DNA from: Bacillota bacterium
GTDB lineage: Bacteria > Bacillota > Sulfobacillia > RBS10-35 > JAJYVN01
Assembly (NCBI GenBank): GCA_021827805.1
Contig: JAKAUG010000422.1
Coordinates: 1 to 5,500 of the forward strand
DNA length: 5,500 bases
Direction of reading: 5' to 3'
Shown here: positions 5,062 through 5,500 of the stretch, in pieces
Position numbering within the stretch: the stretch's first letter is position 1
Layout: the number at the start of each line of letters is the position of its first letter
The notes under the pieces: generated by a model
Database searches by the model: none
What the model was told of the DNA's origin: nothing
The model's input: only the letters and a program-made list of their open reading frames with translations
Position numbers and translations under genes: made by a program

Positions 5062-5330
5062 GAATCGCTTTGGCATTCCTCCTCTGCTACTTGGCGTTGG
5101 GCGCCGCCTTCTTCACGCTGGCGATATGGCGCATCCACGGCCCCGGACACGAAGAGGAGCGAGCATCCTGGGGCCGGTGGCGCAACCTCGGCCGCCAGGA
5201 GCAGGTCGGCAGCGGGCTCTTCGCCCTGAGCACGTGGCCGCTGTTCGCGGTGGCGCGCCTGGTCTTGGACCTGACGGACACCCTTGAATGCCTGTTGCGC
5301 CTGGTGCATGACCTGCGCCACCGGCCCTGA
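5058..5330 (+). CDS. Small membrane protein, possibly two membrane-contacting segments
   Basis: A 90-residue protein. Its GTG start overlaps the winged-helix stop (GTGA) and is preceded by a good ribosome binding site. Residues 3-24 (IALAFLLCYLALGAAFFTLAIW) form a clear hydrophobic segment right at the N-terminus after one Arg, fitting a signal anchor or single transmembrane helix; there is no lipobox. A charged stretch follows (HEEERASWGRWRNLGRQEQ, about 31-49). A second hydrophobic or amphipathic segment (about 52-70, GLFALSTWPLFAVARLVLD) comes next, then a helix ending in basic residues (RLVHDLRHRP). Length and layout resemble phage holin-like or small accessory membrane proteins, but no family is recognised, and no endolysin gene is seen. 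Translational coupling with the winged-helix gene suggests a shared role or shared regulation. Confidence 0.72.
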   Translation: MRIALAFLLCYLALGAAFFTLAIWRIHGPGHEEERASWGRWRNLGRQEQVGSGLFALSTWPLFAVARLVLDLTDTLECLLRLVHDLRHRP

Positions 5331-5354
5331 CCCGGCCCTGACCCCGTACCCTGA
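5321..5354. repeat. Tandem 11-base repeat at the end of the membrane-protein gene
   Basis: CCGGCCCTGAC occurs twice back to back (5321-5331 and 5332-5342), followed by a decayed third unit, CCCGTACCCTGA (5343-5354). The first unit supplies the TGA stop of the 5058 gene, and the later units add TGA in the same or another frame. As with the octamer array, a tandem repeat sits exactly on a stop codon. It probably arose by slippage. Confidence 0.6.
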
Positions 5355-5363
5355 TCTCGGGAG

Positions 5364-5500
5364 GTGGCCGAGACGGGCCTGCGGGCGATCGGCTCTGGCA
5401 CCGCCCTGTCCGCCCTCCAGGGGTACGTGCCGGTCGAGGCGGCTCTGCCAGAAGGCACGCCCGTCCAGCTGTCCCTGCACATGGGGTATCGGTTTCCCGG
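5364..5500 (+). CDS. Start of a further gene, cut by the window end
   Basis: From GTG 5364 the frame is open to the window end (45 codons), reading METGLRAI-like at the start (after Met-Ala), then GSGTALSALQGYVPVEAALPEGTPVQLSLHMGYR in sequence. The frame is closed upstream by the TGA at 5352-5354, so the start cannot be much earlier. GGGAG lies immediately before the GTG without a spacer, which is poor; GTG 5427 is an in-frame alternative. The composition looks like a folded protein (alternating hydrophobic residues, few low-complexity runs), but no family can be named. It follows the same strand and spacing as the rest. Confidence 0.45.
   Translation, partial: MAETGLRAIGSGTALSALQGYVPVEAALPEGTPVQLSLHMGYRFP

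Overview
The window is very GC-rich (around 70% by eye), every supported gene lies on the + strand, and codon third positions are dominated by G/C. Intergenic spaces are short or absent, and GTG starts are frequent. This points to a high-GC bacterium, most likely an actinobacterium, or one of its phages or integrated elements. The dense one-strand layout, the number of small proteins with no recognisable family, and the helicase end next to DNA-binding-type proteins favour a phage, prophage or other mobile-element region. No integrase, capsid, terminase, portal, tRNA or attachment site is visible, so that is inference.

Layout. Positions 1-321 hold the C-terminal end of a superfamily 2 DNA/RNA helicase (motifs V and VI visible). 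It overlaps a gene (293-847) for a ribbon-helix-helix-like protein with a coiled coil. A 98-base gap (848-945) follows, the longest non-coding stretch in the window, with two perfect palindromes that could be operators. From 946 a run of seven genes reads to 5330. The first four (946-1488, 1485-2471, 2468-3454, 3454-4122) are joined by stop/start overlaps of 1-4 bases. They encode a second small protein with a possible ribbon-helix-helix fold, a Cys2His2 zinc-finger-like protein with a long Pro/Gly linker and helical C-terminus, a long helical/coiled-coil protein, and a DUF6527-like protein with a Pro/Ala/Thr tail and C-terminal amphipathic helix. After 26 bases comes a Pro-rich/helical protein (4149-4724). 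Next is an unusual array of eight 8-base units (consensus GNGGATAG) filling the gap before a winged-helix protein (4783-5061). That gene overlaps a small membrane protein (5058-5330). A short tandem 11-mer follows, then the probable start of another gene (5364 to the end).

How the genes may work together. The overlapping junctions imply co-translation of at least the first four products and of the winged-helix/membrane pair. Three products (1485, 3454, 4149) share a plan of low-complexity Pro-rich linker plus a helical domain, and a fourth is a long helical rod. A multi-protein assembly is therefore reasonable, but no biochemical function can be assigned with confidence except the helicase. 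The DUF6527-like protein is the best lead. As I recall it, that family includes proteins tied to bacterial ubiquitin-like pathways, but no E1, E2 or ubiquitin-like partner is encoded here.
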